Positions 17,224 to 27,133 of a stretch of 64,000 nt of DNA are shown here, piece by piece. Every line of letters begins with the position of its first letter. Positions within the stretch are counted from its first letter, which is position 1. Below the pieces are notes generated by a model, which did no database searches, was not told where the DNA came from, and saw only the letters and a program-made list of their open reading frames with translations. This DNA is from an uncultured Aquimarina sp. (lineage in GTDB: Bacteria; Bacteroidota; Bacteroidia; Flavobacteriales; Flavobacteriaceae), in the NCBI GenBank assembly GCA_947501475.1, contig CANMWA010000002.1:248001-312000 (forward strand), given 5' to 3'. The position numbers were made by a program, and so were the translations under genes.

Positions 17224-18318
17224 TTAAGCATATAAATAAAACATCAGATATGTAAATGAAAAATAAGCTACCACTACTTTACCTAACATAAAATGATGGT
17301 TTTTAAAAAGTCTTTGTTTAAGAAATGGGTAAATAATCACCAATCCCATCATAAACCATGATAAATATGCAAATCTATTAGAGTAATTAGCTCTAATTAC
17401 CAAAACCCAAAACCCATTACATATAAGATAGGTATTCAAGAGTTGAAAGTACAATTTATCTTGATAGTTCTTTTTATAAACAAAATACCATCCTGCAAAT
17501 ACGGCAAAAGCGCTATGAAACACAAAATCCCATCGAAAACCAGTACTAGAAAAAGTTCCTTCTGCAGACTGTGCATTCAAATATCCAGAAAGTCTGTCAT
17601 CCCCAAACCCTAAACTACTAAAAAGAGAAATCCATACACTACCCATCACTAAAGATAGTGGTATACAAAACAACCATCCTTTTAAGTATGTCTTTGGATC
17701 ATTATATAAATATGTAATCAAAAATGCAATGGTAGGTAAAAACATAGTCTTATGAAACGATGTAGAGACAAATAATAGTATTGCCATTATAACCTTGTTT
17801 CTATGATAACTAACTGCCAATAAAAACATAGACGTTGCGGCACCATTTCTAACACCATTAACACCATAAGTATAAAACGAAAAAGAAACCACAAACATCA
17901 CAAAAGCATAGAACCAATATTGTTTAAAAAATACTTTTGATATACGATACAATGGTAATACATACATAGCAACAGTAATTGTAAAAAATGTATGTAATGT
18001 AACGACATACGACAAGCCTTTCATATATACATGAAAAAGGATATCTTTTGATCCCATTATTTGTCCGCCGCTACTATACCACTCAAAATATCTAGTATAC
18101 GTTCGCATGTCGCCAAAATATCGCCCACTTACAGGTCGCTGACCTAAATATAAAATCAAAAAAACGATAAGTAAATACCCAGAAAAATTGATGAAACCTA
18201 CATTCTTAGGGTCATCTATTTTTAACAAACCGCTATGCATTAAGGTAAATAATACCAAGAATAGCAATAGGTTTATATACACCGGAAAATATAACTCTAA
18301 TGGAACTAAAGTATTCAT
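17224..18318 (-). CDS. EpsG-family polysaccharide polymerase (Wzy role)
   Basis: The 364-residue product is a multi-span membrane protein with about ten hydrophobic segments. The pattern RPVSGRYFGDMRTYTRYFEWY after the second segment, the motif YTYGVNGVRNGAA mid-protein and SFHKTMFLP shortly after are typical of EpsG, the polymerase of Wzx/Wzy-type exopolysaccharide assembly. It would join repeat units on the periplasmic side after export by the Wzx protein encoded at 25566-27086. It is the only Wzy candidate in the window. No O-antigen ligase is seen. Confidence 0.85.
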   Translation of the reverse strand: MNTLVPLELYFPVYINLLLFLVLFTLMHSGLLKIDDPKNVGFINFSGYLLIVFLILYLGQRPVSGRYFGDMRTYTRYFEWYSSGGQIMGSKDILFHVYMKGLSYVVTLHTFFTITVAMYVLPLYRISKVFFKQYWFYAFVMFVVSFSFYTYGVNGVRNGAATSMFLLAVSYHRNKVIMAILLFVSTSFHKTMFLPTIAFLITYLYNDPKTYLKGWLFCIPLSLVMGSVWISLFSSLGFGDDRLSGYLNAQSAEGTFSSTGFRWDFVFHSAFAVFAGWYFVYKKNYQDKLYFQLLNTYLICNGFWVLVIRANYSNRFAYLSWFMMGLVIIYPFLKQRLFKNHHFMLGKVVVAYFSFTYLMFYLYA

Positions 18319-18356
18319 ACGCTATCGTATAGAGCTTGTTTTTTGATTCATTTAAT

Positions 18357-18914
18357 TTATTTATTCAGTATTCTAGCTGGATTACCCACAGCAGTGGCAT
18401 TATTAGGTATGTTTTTGGTTACTACACTACCAGCACCAATAACACAATTATCTCCAATGGTAATCCCTCCTATCACTATAGCACCAGTATAAATAGAAAC
18501 ATTATTACCAATCGTTGGTCGCTTCCCTTCTACTTCGCCTACAGTAACAAGATGATTTACGTAAAAATTTTCTCCAATACTATCTGCATTCAAAATTGTA
18601 CTGTAAGGATGCCCTGTAAGGATACCTCCTCCTAATTTTGTAGTGGTATCTATTCTAAAATACTTTTCTTTTTTACAATATATATTAAGAATTTTTGTAG
18701 CTATCCCTCTATTTCTAAAATAGAAAATTGTTCTAAAATCAGTAGAATCTGCAAGAAAGTTGAGTAACAAATTTACTTTACTACCTTGCATTCCTTTGGC
18801 AACAGCCCATCTATCTATATCTTTATCAATATCGCTTTTATTCTTACTTAATTTATAAAGAATAATATGTGGTATTAAAAAGATCTTATAAATACTTATA
18901 ACTATTGCTCTCAT
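18357..18914 (-). CDS. Serine-acetyltransferase-like sugar acetyltransferase
   Basis: This 185-residue protein ends in hexapeptide repeats forming a left-handed beta-helix. It includes NFYVNHLVTVGEVEGKRP, IGNNVSIYTGAIVIGG and a closing NATAVGNPARIL. The catalytic His is probably in VNHLVTVG. The N-terminal part is helical and short compared with CysE, and the operon context is glycan assembly. An O-acetyltransferase acting on a sugar is therefore likelier than serine acetyltransferase. Confidence 0.85.
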   Translation of the reverse strand: MRAIVISIYKIFLIPHIILYKLSKNKSDIDKDIDRWAVAKGMQGSKVNLLLNFLADSTDFRTIFYFRNRGIATKILNIYCKKEKYFRIDTTTKLGGGILTGHPYSTILNADSIGENFYVNHLVTVGEVEGKRPTIGNNVSIYTGAIVIGGITIGDNCVIGAGSVVTKNIPNNATAVGNPARILNK

Positions 18915-18929
18915 TTTTTTCTAATTTGA

Positions 18930-20039
18930 TTACAATTTTTGAAACATATTTTTCCATTGATTCATTACTGCTTCTAATTCATATTTAGAAGAATCTTTTC
19001 TTGCCTGTTCTCCCATTTTTTTTAATTCTTCTTTTGCATTCATTAGATGTACTAATCGATCAGCAAAAGTTTCATTATCATAATGAGGTATTAAAACTCC
19101 ATTATCCTCACTAATTATATTTCTGGGGCCGTAAGGGCAGTCAAAAGAAACTATAGGCAAGCCACAAGCTTGCGCTTCTAATAAAACTAGGGGAAAACAT
19201 TCATTATGTGATGTCATTACAAAAATTGAAGAATTTAGCATTTTTTCTTTAATAGTAGCGGTAGCACCTTTTAGTATTAAAGAATCTTGAAGGCCATATT
19301 CATTAATTTTATGTTGCAATTTATGAACATAATTTGGATCTCCATCACCATAGATATGAAGTTCCCATTTTTTTTCTGTTTCATTTACGATTTTCCATAC
19401 ATCGATCAATATATCATATCCTTTTACATGAGCTATTCGTCCAGCAGTGATGACAATATTATTGGTTAATTTGGAAACTGTATCTGGATAAAATGTCAAT
19501 GGATTTGGGATAACAACAGTATTATTACTTTTATAATAATTGGATTCGTCTTTATTAAGAATGACTAGTCTATCGTATTTTTTTTCTACGTAATCAGTAT
19601 ATTTAAAAAACAATTTCTTAAATAAGCTTGGACTATTTCGTTTATTTTCTTCAATAAATTTTGAATAATGAAACTCTTTAACTTTAGGAGTTTTTCTATT
19701 AATAAATGGCACAAAATATGTATCCATACTATGGCTACAAACCACAACTACATCTGGATTAATTTTTTTGATCGCTGATCTAGTTTTATTAATATGCTTC
19801 GGAAGTTTTAACAAATTTACAGGGTGGAAATACGATTTTTGTCGATTATAATTAACCCTTAAGTCCTGAAAAATAATCTTATCACTAAATTCATAACAGG
19901 GCGCATTATCTTTTTGCTCTGTTGTTATAATATGTACTTGATAATTTGCCTGTTCAGCAAAATAGTTTGCCTTGATAGAGAGTACTCTTTCAATCCCACC
20001 ATGAAGGTATACCTGATCAATGACAAAAACTATTTTCAT
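18930..20039 (-). CDS. GT4 glycosyltransferase (paralogue A)
   Basis: A 369-residue GT-B glycosyltransferase. N-terminal blocks are DQVYLHGGIERVLSIKANYF and NPDVVVVCSHSMDTYFVP; C-terminal blocks are TAGRIAHVKGYDILIDVW near residue 200 and TSHNECFPLVLLEAQACG near 275. The donor-binding end has FDCPYGPRNIISEDNGVL. It shares these blocks with the gene at 20036-21154, which it overlaps by four bases (ATGA type), so the pair likely arose by tandem duplication. Each probably adds one residue of the repeat unit. Confidence 0.9.
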   Translation of the reverse strand: MKIVFVIDQVYLHGGIERVLSIKANYFAEQANYQVHIITTEQKDNAPCYEFSDKIIFQDLRVNYNRQKSYFHPVNLLKLPKHINKTRSAIKKINPDVVVVCSHSMDTYFVPFINRKTPKVKEFHYSKFIEENKRNSPSLFKKLFFKYTDYVEKKYDRLVILNKDESNYYKSNNTVVIPNPLTFYPDTVSKLTNNIVITAGRIAHVKGYDILIDVWKIVNETEKKWELHIYGDGDPNYVHKLQHKINEYGLQDSLILKGATATIKEKMLNSSIFVMTSHNECFPLVLLEAQACGLPIVSFDCPYGPRNIISEDNGVLIPHYDNETFADRLVHLMNAKEELKKMGEQARKDSSKYELEAVMNQWKNMFQKL

Positions 20040-21154
20040 TTTGAAGTACTGTGAATTAAGTTAGTAAACAATTCATCCCATTCTGCTGCTATTTTTTCTG
20101 GAAAATATCTTTGTATAGCCTTACGTGCATTTTGCCCCATTATTACTCTAGTATTTTCTTCTTCTATTAGTGATATAATAGCTTCTGATAGTCCGTCAAT
20201 ATCTCCATTTTCTATCAAGAGTCCGTTTTGTTGATCAGTAATAATATCTGAAGGACCATAAGGGCAATCAAAAGAAACGCATGGCACGCCGTATGCCATA
20301 GCTTCGGTTAACACCATACCAAAGCCTTCGTATCGAGAAGACATTACATAAATTGAAGCCTCTTGATATTTTTCGGCTATATTTTTTACAGGTTCATAAA
20401 AATTGACGTTCTCAGATATGTTTAGTTGATTAGCCAGATTGTCTAATCCTTCATTTTTACTAATTGTTCCATAAATATCGAGGGTCCAATCTCGATGCTT
20501 TTTTGCTACAGTTTCCCAAGCTTTTAGTAATCGATCATATCCTTTTTGGTAGCTTTGTTTACCTACTGCCAAAACTTTTTTTTGCATGAGATTACTAATC
20601 TGCTCTTCTTCTGGATAAAACGACAATGGGTTAGGAATTACCTTTAGATTTTTTAAACTCCATTCTTTTGTATTTCCATTAGTAAGTACCACAAAATAAT
20701 TATAGGACTTACCTCCAAAATTCATTAATCTATATTTTAAAGCTGTAATTATTGTACTAGATATAGATTTTTTACCTTTTTTTACTTCAACATTTTTTGA
20801 AACATGTCTTTCATAAATCATAGGACAAGGTTTGCCTATCAATAATGGCACAAAAAAGCCTTTTAATCCGTCGTCGCATACAGAAATTATATCGGGCTTA
20901 ATATCTTTTACTACTTGCTTAAGTCCTTTTACATAACTAGGAAAAGATTTGAAAGAATTACCAGCAGTGTTGATGTTATGATATTTTATTTTTGGGCTAA
21001 AATCATAAAACAAATTGACCTCTCTTTGATTTAAAGTAAGGATATGTACTTCATAGCCTAAATGCTCTGCCAAATAACTTGCTTTGATTGATAACACTCG
21101 TTCTAGCCCACCAGGACCGCTTACTCTATTTGTTATATAAAGTAGTTTCATCAA
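20036..21154 (-). CDS. GT4 glycosyltransferase (paralogue B)
   Basis: A 372-residue GT-B glycosyltransferase closely related to its downstream neighbour. Shared features are the N-terminal GPGGLERVLSIKASYLAEH, VGKQSYQKGYDRLLKAW near residue 190, SRYEGFGMVLTEAMAYGVP near 275 and FDCPYGPSDIITDQQNGLL. The ERVLSIKA block is almost the same in both. It starts 59 bases after the acyltransferase-3 gene ends. Translational coupling with the next gene is likely from the four-base overlap. Confidence 0.9.
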   Translation of the reverse strand: MMKLLYITNRVSGPGGLERVLSIKASYLAEHLGYEVHILTLNQREVNLFYDFSPKIKYHNINTAGNSFKSFPSYVKGLKQVVKDIKPDIISVCDDGLKGFFVPLLIGKPCPMIYERHVSKNVEVKKGKKSISSTIITALKYRLMNFGGKSYNYFVVLTNGNTKEWSLKNLKVIPNPLSFYPEEEQISNLMQKKVLAVGKQSYQKGYDRLLKAWETVAKKHRDWTLDIYGTISKNEGLDNLANQLNISENVNFYEPVKNIAEKYQEASIYVMSSRYEGFGMVLTEAMAYGVPCVSFDCPYGPSDIITDQQNGLLIENGDIDGLSEAIISLIEEENTRVIMGQNARKAIQRYFPEKIAAEWDELFTNLIHSTSK

Positions 21155-21213
21155 ATCATTTTGTTTTCTAAGTTATTTATCATTCTTTACTTAAATCATT
21201 CTATCATAAAAGG

Positions 21214-22278
21214 TTATCTGCTTCCGGTTATAAGCGAGTATACTTTTGGGGTTATTTTTTGCATCAACTTAGCAAAACGTATACAAACAACAGTAGCTAA
21301 TATAGGAACCGCAAAAAACAAGAGTAATAGCGCAAAGTCATTTTCTCCTATAAGTTGTACATATATTTTGGTAAAATAGATCATTGCAATTCCGTGCGCG
21401 GCATAGATAAAAAAGCGGTATTCATATATAGATTTATTCTGAAATTTATATTTTCTATCCAAAACATCATAAATACACCAGATTGCAAAAAAGCCAATCA
21501 GCATGGTAACACGTTTACAAGCAATTGCTAACCAATAGGTTTCTTGATATATCTCTCTAACATAGAAATCTAAAAACATAAATGCTAACCAAACCACAAG
21601 TATCAGTACATACGTTGATGGTTTAAAATAAGAAACCAATTTAATTTTTCTGATCGCAGCATATGCCCCACAAGAGAATACAAACAATCCATAAAACTGG
21701 AACAGATTAATATTATTGATATGTAACAAACTTGGTTGTTTTAAAAAAATCAAAACCCCAAGTGCTATTAAAAAAAAGAATTTCAAATATTTAATTCCTA
21801 AATAGATAAGAGGAGTAAGCAGTACATAAAAAATCAACTCCCTAATAAACCAAAATGGATAATTAACAGGATCGACAAATGCTAACCATATTTGTTTCCA
21901 AATTGGCATCTCATATAGTGTTTCTTCAAAAAATTGACCAAATGTAGGAACAAATTGAATTGTATATACTACTAAGAACCAAAAGCTACACCATAAAACA
22001 TATGGGATTACCAATGTTTTAAATCTTTTTTGGATTTTTGTTTTGAAAGTCGATGCCAAAAAATCATGATTATAAAAAAAGAGGTATCCCGAAATGAAAA
22101 AAAACATTCCGATAAAAGCTCTAGAAATCTCATACGCAAATAAATACTCAATGTAATACACTACATCTCTTTCTCTCTCAATCACTAAACTTGCCAAATT
22201 ATATGAATGGCCAAGCACTACCATAAAAATTAAGTAGAATGTTAGAATATTTATTTTGTTACTTGCAATCTTATCCAT
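21214..22278 (-). CDS. Acyltransferase-3 family membrane protein (OafA-like)
   Basis: A 354-residue membrane protein with about ten hydrophobic segments and the family's early His in FMVVLGHSYNLASL (about residue 23). The PVNYPFWFIRELIFY block near residue 140 fits the family's FWF/R-E motif. These proteins carry acyl groups, often acetyl, across the membrane to sugars of exported glycans. In this locus it would O-acylate the polysaccharide. The N-terminus has no separate signal peptide, and no SGNH domain is fused to the C-terminus. Confidence 0.85.
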   Translation of the reverse strand: MDKIASNKINILTFYLIFMVVLGHSYNLASLVIERERDVVYYIEYLFAYEISRAFIGMFFFISGYLFFYNHDFLASTFKTKIQKRFKTLVIPYVLWCSFWFLVVYTIQFVPTFGQFFEETLYEMPIWKQIWLAFVDPVNYPFWFIRELIFYVLLTPLIYLGIKYLKFFFLIALGVLIFLKQPSLLHINNINLFQFYGLFVFSCGAYAAIRKIKLVSYFKPSTYVLILVVWLAFMFLDFYVREIYQETYWLAIACKRVTMLIGFFAIWCIYDVLDRKYKFQNKSIYEYRFFIYAAHGIAMIYFTKIYVQLIGENDFALLLLFFAVPILATVVCIRFAKLMQKITPKVYSLITGSR

Positions 22279-22333
22279 TTCAATTAATTTTTAACTTAAA
22301 AAATCATAATCAATTCTTACATAAAAATTCTTA

Positions 22334-23293
22334 TTATTTTTTGATTACGATATCTAAATAAGGATAACAAAAACCTTTTGGTAAATTTTTATGTAGTGAT
22401 CTTAAAAACTTTACATATTTCAACCCTTTGAAACCAAGCTTGAAAAACGCGGTTTTTTCATATTTTATAAGGCTGCTAACTACATTTAATTCTTTTAGTG
22501 GTGCAATGGCAACTTCGAACTCGTGATAACTGGCTCCTCGCCCCCATCGTAAAAACTTATTAAGTTGATCATCATCTAATTCTCTATAAGAATCTTTAAA
22601 GTTTTTTCTACTAGAAAATTTAGAATAATAGAACGCAAGATCATCTGGCAACCAATCGTAGAAAGGTAACGCAGCAGTATGCGAGTCATAAAACCATAAT
22701 CGATTTGGTGTTTCAATTACTGCTAAGAATGCATCTTTTGTTAACATGCCCCAAGCTTGTTTTAATGATGCTAATCTTTCGTGCACAGTCATGTGTTCTA
22801 AAACTGCATAATATATTATAAAATCAAATTTTTGATCTTTAAAATGTTCTTCTATATCATCTCCATTAACAAGGTGTAATTCGGCCTCATAACCAGCAAT
22901 TTTCATTCTATCTTTTGCAACAGCGAGAGCTCCTGCATCTACATCTACCCCCACTACTTTTGCACCTTGTTCTGAAAGTGCTAATGTTGAAATACCTGTA
23001 CCACAACCGATTTCTAAAACACGAGCTCCATTTAAATCTTTTACTTTGTTAAGCCACGGTGTTATACGATTTCTATTATATGCTAGTCGGTCATACAATT
23101 GACCACTAATAGCTTCATCATATTCTTCTTGAGATAGCCTACTCTTAGTATTTCCTCTATCTATATAATTATTTTTAACAGAATCTGTTAACTCATTTAT
23201 TTGCTCTTTGGTAAAATGCGTGAAATTTTGTTGCATTTTTTTTGGAGCTGAGTAGAATGTTTCTTTAAAAAGTTTTTTAATTGTATTCTTCAT
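22334..23293 (-). CDS. Class I SAM-dependent methyltransferase
   Basis: A 319-residue protein with the SAM-binding motif VLEIGCGTGISTLAL near residue 90, followed by KVVGVDVD (acidic residue at the end of strand 2). FDFIIYYAVLEHM at about 155-167 serves as motif IV. The C-terminal half carries extra helices with many aromatic residues, probably the substrate part. It lies between acyltransferase and pyruvyl transferase genes, so methylation of a sugar is likely. The first 60 residues are polar and may be a partner-binding extension. Confidence 0.88.
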   Translation of the reverse strand: MKNTIKKLFKETFYSAPKKMQQNFTHFTKEQINELTDSVKNNYIDRGNTKSRLSQEEYDEAISGQLYDRLAYNRNRITPWLNKVKDLNGARVLEIGCGTGISTLALSEQGAKVVGVDVDAGALAVAKDRMKIAGYEAELHLVNGDDIEEHFKDQKFDFIIYYAVLEHMTVHERLASLKQAWGMLTKDAFLAVIETPNRLWFYDSHTAALPFYDWLPDDLAFYYSKFSSRKNFKDSYRELDDDQLNKFLRWGRGASYHEFEVAIAPLKELNVVSSLIKYEKTAFFKLGFKGLKYVKFLRSLHKNLPKGFCYPYLDIVIKK

Positions 23294-23309
23294 TGTTGGT
23301 TGTTTTTTG

Positions 23310-24275
23310 CTATATATTTTTGGTTACCCTTTCTTTTAGCGCATTTGCCAGATCATGATGTTTTTCAAGGTTTTTGACCATTGTATTGCTGTCTACTTTT
23401 CCATCTAATGGAAAATTTGCAGTATACTCACCTGTTTTGCTATTTACATCAATACGATTAAATAATTCTAAAATTCCATCAAATCGACATGAATCAACAA
23501 AACTATCAAAGCCATTTACAAAAATTACCGGGGTTCCTAGAGCAAGACAAGGCAGCGCGCAGTGAATTCTAGAAGTAATTACTAATTTTGCTTTTGCATA
23601 TTTATGCAAAAGATTTTCGGCCATTTCAAATTTTTCATCATCAGAATATTGATTTGAAGGAGGTTCTTGATTAATAAACTCTGCACTATCCCATAATTCT
23701 TTACTGATAAAGTTTTTAAGGTGTTTATTCTTTTTATTAAGCTTAAAAACTGTACCGTTAAGAATATTTTTTATAGTGATTTTTGTATTATAAAACACTT
23801 TTTCAGCTCTGGGGTAACTATATAATGGATCTACTATATATATCTTATCTTCTCTTTTTGAATCGTCTACTTTATACGAATCCAGAGTTAAGGTTAAACA
23901 ACCGGTAAAGTGTGCGTCTATACCTTTAGCTTTTAAAGTATCTGCTGTAAATTGATCTCTACATCCTATCGGCTCATGTTTTTTAAGATATGTAATCCCT
24001 TTTTCGCTTAGCATAAAAGGTGCAGCGGTATTATTCATATGAAATGAAACAAATACAGGATCAATTTGTTCTGAAGGTACCCAATTATGAATATTGTGAG
24101 TAAACCATCCATTCATGATTAGTTTAACAGGGTCTCCCTTATAGTCAGCTAATCTTTCTCTATTCAAAAAAACATCAACATTAGGTAAAAACTGTTTTGC
24201 GGCTAAGCTTTGAATATTATCTCCAACATTAAAAAACCGCTTATTTTCATCGTATGTAAGTAGTCCGTATTTCAT
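23310..24275 (-). CDS. Polysaccharide pyruvyl transferase family protein
   Basis: The 321-residue product begins with YDENKRFFNVGDNIQSLAAKQFLP. Near residue 235 it has the motif ITSRIHCALPCLALGTPVIFVNG, the conserved block of polysaccharide pyruvyl transferases. These enzymes transfer a pyruvate ketal from phosphoenolpyruvate to a sugar, adding a negative charge. No signal peptide, so it acts in the cytoplasm on lipid-linked intermediates. It sits 6 bases after the PP-loop gene. Confidence 0.88.
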   Translation of the reverse strand: MKYGLLTYDENKRFFNVGDNIQSLAAKQFLPNVDVFLNRERLADYKGDPVKLIMNGWFTHNIHNWVPSEQIDPVFVSFHMNNTAAPFMLSEKGITYLKKHEPIGCRDQFTADTLKAKGIDAHFTGCLTLTLDSYKVDDSKREDKIYIVDPLYSYPRAEKVFYNTKITIKNILNGTVFKLNKKNKHLKNFISKELWDSAEFINQEPPSNQYSDDEKFEMAENLLHKYAKAKLVITSRIHCALPCLALGTPVIFVNGFDSFVDSCRFDGILELFNRIDVNSKTGEYTANFPLDGKVDSNTMVKNLEKHHDLANALKERVTKNI

Positions 24276-24281
24276 ACTTTG

Positions 24282-25559
24282 TTATTTTATTTTTTTATAA
24301 AGTTTTATTAACCAAGGAAATTTATTCCTGATTATAAACTTGATTTTTCCTACTCCCTTAAGAGGGTTATTGATTTTTTGCTCTAAAAGCTTATCAATTT
24401 TACCTTCTCTTATATCATTGATCTGTTTAATTTCTGCTTCTCGATTATTAAATACATAAAAGTCATCTGTACTTTTGGCTTTTTCCATAAGTTCCCACCA
24501 AAAATACCTTACCCCTTTACTGGCACCTCCTATATCTAAAACCTGATAAAATTTATTATATATATTCTCATCTACACTAAACCCATAATCATTTGGGTTT
24601 TTACCATTGAGGATAAGCCCCAAAATTGTTCTAAAGCATTTTTCGCATATACTACAATTAAATTCTGTTCTCTTTTCTGAATAGCAAACCCTAAGTCTAA
24701 ATTTTGTATTTGTTGTTGTAACAAAATTGGCTATTAAATCAATTTTATCCTGTCTTTTAAGTTCGTATCCGTCATGAATCACAGAAACGCCATCTGCCCA
24801 TCTAATTTTTTCATCAAGTTGAGGAGTGGAGCCCCAATCAATATCAATATGATCTGTATAAGATGATGCTATATATATATGCTCATATCCGTATAGAAAA
24901 GAAAGAGGAGCTATCGCGCCAACTAATGCTAACCCATGCTGTACTTTGCCCCACCAACCAATATCTTTCAACAATAATTCTACTTGATATGTATAAAAAT
25001 CCCTTAGATTGGTTTCAATATATTCTTTATGATTTTCTTTAAGAAGCTCCTCATTTTCTATAAAATCGGTAAAATCACCCCATTGTTGATGGTCTGCAAT
25101 CTCAATATCCGCTCCAAGTAATGTGATCAAATCTGGTTTTTGATCATAGATTCTTATATAAGTAGCATATGCATCTACCCCGCCACTAAAAAGCATAGCA
25201 GTCTTTCCTCCTTTGATTTGATTTTTAACAATTTTTTTTGCTATCAATGAACCAGAAATGATTGTATTTTCTCTATTGACAAACTCAGATTTTACTAATT
25301 CCTGAGCATTGTAGAATGCTTCATCAATTTCTTCAACTTCAATAGTAAACCCAGCATACCAAGCTATAGGAAGCATATTTGCCAAAAATGGAATTACTGC
25401 AATACTATCTGGCATAGTACTTATATCAACCAAGTATTTAGAATAAAAAGGTTTATTCTTTACAAAATACTTTTGAATGGCATTATCCGCAGTATAATTG
25501 TAATTAATTTTCTTTCCATCATCAGAATAGGATATGCTATGTAATACTAGTTTTTCCAT
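24282..25559 (-). CDS. PP-loop ATPase-like protein with a Cys cluster
   Basis: I see a PP-loop nucleotide-binding motif, AMLFSGGVDAYATY, near residue 125 of 425. Near residue 305 there is a C-x7-C-x2-C-x2-C type cluster (RVCYSEK then NCSICEKCFRT). The pair recalls QueC and N-type ATP-pyrophosphatases such as WbpG, which makes acetamidino sugars. Sequence around both motifs differs enough that I do not assign a named family. It lies between flippase and pyruvyl transferase genes. A possible role is ATP-dependent amidation or thiolation of a sugar carboxylate, or control of one. Unsure beyond the fold. Confidence 0.6.
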   Translation of the reverse strand: MEKLVLHSISYSDDGKKINYNYTADNAIQKYFVKNKPFYSKYLVDISTMPDSIAVIPFLANMLPIAWYAGFTIEVEEIDEAFYNAQELVKSEFVNRENTIISGSLIAKKIVKNQIKGGKTAMLFSGGVDAYATYIRIYDQKPDLITLLGADIEIADHQQWGDFTDFIENEELLKENHKEYIETNLRDFYTYQVELLLKDIGWWGKVQHGLALVGAIAPLSFLYGYEHIYIASSYTDHIDIDWGSTPQLDEKIRWADGVSVIHDGYELKRQDKIDLIANFVTTTNTKFRLRVCYSEKRTEFNCSICEKCFRTILGLILNGKNPNDYGFSVDENIYNKFYQVLDIGGASKGVRYFWWELMEKAKSTDDFYVFNNREAEIKQINDIREGKIDKLLEQKINNPLKGVGKIKFIIRNKFPWLIKLYKKIK

Positions 25560-25565
25560 CTCAAT

Positions 25566-27086
25566 TTACTTTCGTTTCAATACTGCTAAAATAGGTTTAC
25601 TAAATAGTTCTTTCTCATATTTGAGTAACCCTACAAAGTACATTGAAACTCCATATACCAAGGTATATGCGCTTCCTTTAATAATAAAATTCAACCACCC
25701 ACCTCCAGGAATATAATTAATAAAATATCCTGAAATTAAAATAATAACCAATGCTATAATTGTCTTATTGACCAGTTCTTTAAAGAATCTAGGTATATTT
25801 AATTTTATTGTTTTATGATAGTAAAAGTTCATAACATTTTGTACGATCAACCAGGCGGCTACAGTACCAGTAATCATTCCCACAGCTGCATACTCTCTTG
25901 CTAGCAGGGCTCCTATCCCTGTGCCTATCGCCATAAAAGACACATACAAAATTGCCTTAAAAGATAATTTATTCTTTGCTTCCAGAATAGAGTTTCCAAA
26001 ATGTTGTACCAGTGGTAACGTATAGGCCACCATAATCAATAAAGCTATGATCCACGTTTGATAACTACCCTCTTCACCTAATGTTTTACCTACCCATAGA
26101 AGGACAAATTGATATCCATATAAGATAAAAGCAATTAAAATATACATCAATACAATAAAGGATAGCCTACCTATCTTGATCATCATATCTGTAAGCTGTT
26201 CTCCAGTTGCATTACCCACAGACATTTGTGTTGCCTTTGGTAAAAACACTCCTGAAATCGCTGTAGAAAACCCTCCATAATAAGTTCCGAGTGTAATTCC
26301 TATTCCATAAATTGTAAGAATAGCTGGTGGACAAATACTACCTAGCACCCAATGACCAGCTTTCCATTGGAATAAGCTTACCAGTGAGAATACAAAGATC
26401 CAGACTGAATATTTCAAGATATGCTTTACAAAACTCTTGTTTAGTGAATGTAATTTAAACCGTACTTTAAGTTTTTTGAATACAAAAAAGCCCGTAACAG
26501 CAACAACACTCAATCCGAAAATGGTATCTATTATTACCAAGGCAATAGATTTACCTCCTAACAAAAGTACTCCTACTACAGTAAGAGACCTAAGAACGTA
26601 TCGAATGATATTAAGTGTTTTTGGGAAGACAAAAGCTTCATAACCTGAACAAATACCCGTAAATGAACCTCCAGGAAGGCGAATTGCAAGATTAAAAATC
26701 AAAATAAGGTACATGATTTTTGCAATTCTAAGCTCTTCTGCATTCATCTGGGTAAAATAAGAATCTATCTGCGTATAGAATGCAAAGCCGACTACTAGAA
26801 CCAGTAACGATAAGACAGAATAAATAATCATAGTGGTAGCTAGAAAGTTCTCTTCTCCTTTTTTATCTTTTTCTGCTCTGTATTTAGCAACAAAACGTAC
26901 TATAGTATTGTTAAGTCCAAAATCCAGGATGGAAATCGTACCGACCATTGCACCAATAGTAATAAAAATACCATATTCATCTTTACCCAAATATCTTAGG
27001 ATAAAAGGTGTCAATACCAATCCTACTACATTGATTAAAATGATTGTGATATAATTTAATATGGCTCCTTTCTTTAATTGGCTCAA
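25566..27086 (-). CDS. Wzx-type oligosaccharide flippase
   Basis: A 506-residue membrane protein with about 14 hydrophobic segments of the MOP superfamily. The N-terminus LKKGAILNYITIILINVVGLVLTPFILRYLGKDEYG is typical of polysaccharide flippases. It should move undecaprenyl-linked repeat units across the inner membrane for EpsG-type polymerisation. No other Wzx is present in the window. It follows the nucleotide-sugar dehydrogenase gene by 47 bases. Confidence 0.92.
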   Translation of the reverse strand: MSQLKKGAILNYITIILINVVGLVLTPFILRYLGKDEYGIFITIGAMVGTISILDFGLNNTIVRFVAKYRAEKDKKGEENFLATTMIIYSVLSLLVLVVGFAFYTQIDSYFTQMNAEELRIAKIMYLILIFNLAIRLPGGSFTGICSGYEAFVFPKTLNIIRYVLRSLTVVGVLLLGGKSIALVIIDTIFGLSVVAVTGFFVFKKLKVRFKLHSLNKSFVKHILKYSVWIFVFSLVSLFQWKAGHWVLGSICPPAILTIYGIGITLGTYYGGFSTAISGVFLPKATQMSVGNATGEQLTDMMIKIGRLSFIVLMYILIAFILYGYQFVLLWVGKTLGEEGSYQTWIIALLIMVAYTLPLVQHFGNSILEAKNKLSFKAILYVSFMAIGTGIGALLAREYAAVGMITGTVAAWLIVQNVMNFYYHKTIKLNIPRFFKELVNKTIIALVIILISGYFINYIPGGGWLNFIIKGSAYTLVYGVSMYFVGLLKYEKELFSKPILAVLKRK

Positions 27087-27133
27087 AATAGTTGCTTTAG
27101 TTGTTATTTAGTATAGAAAAAAGGTGGATTACT

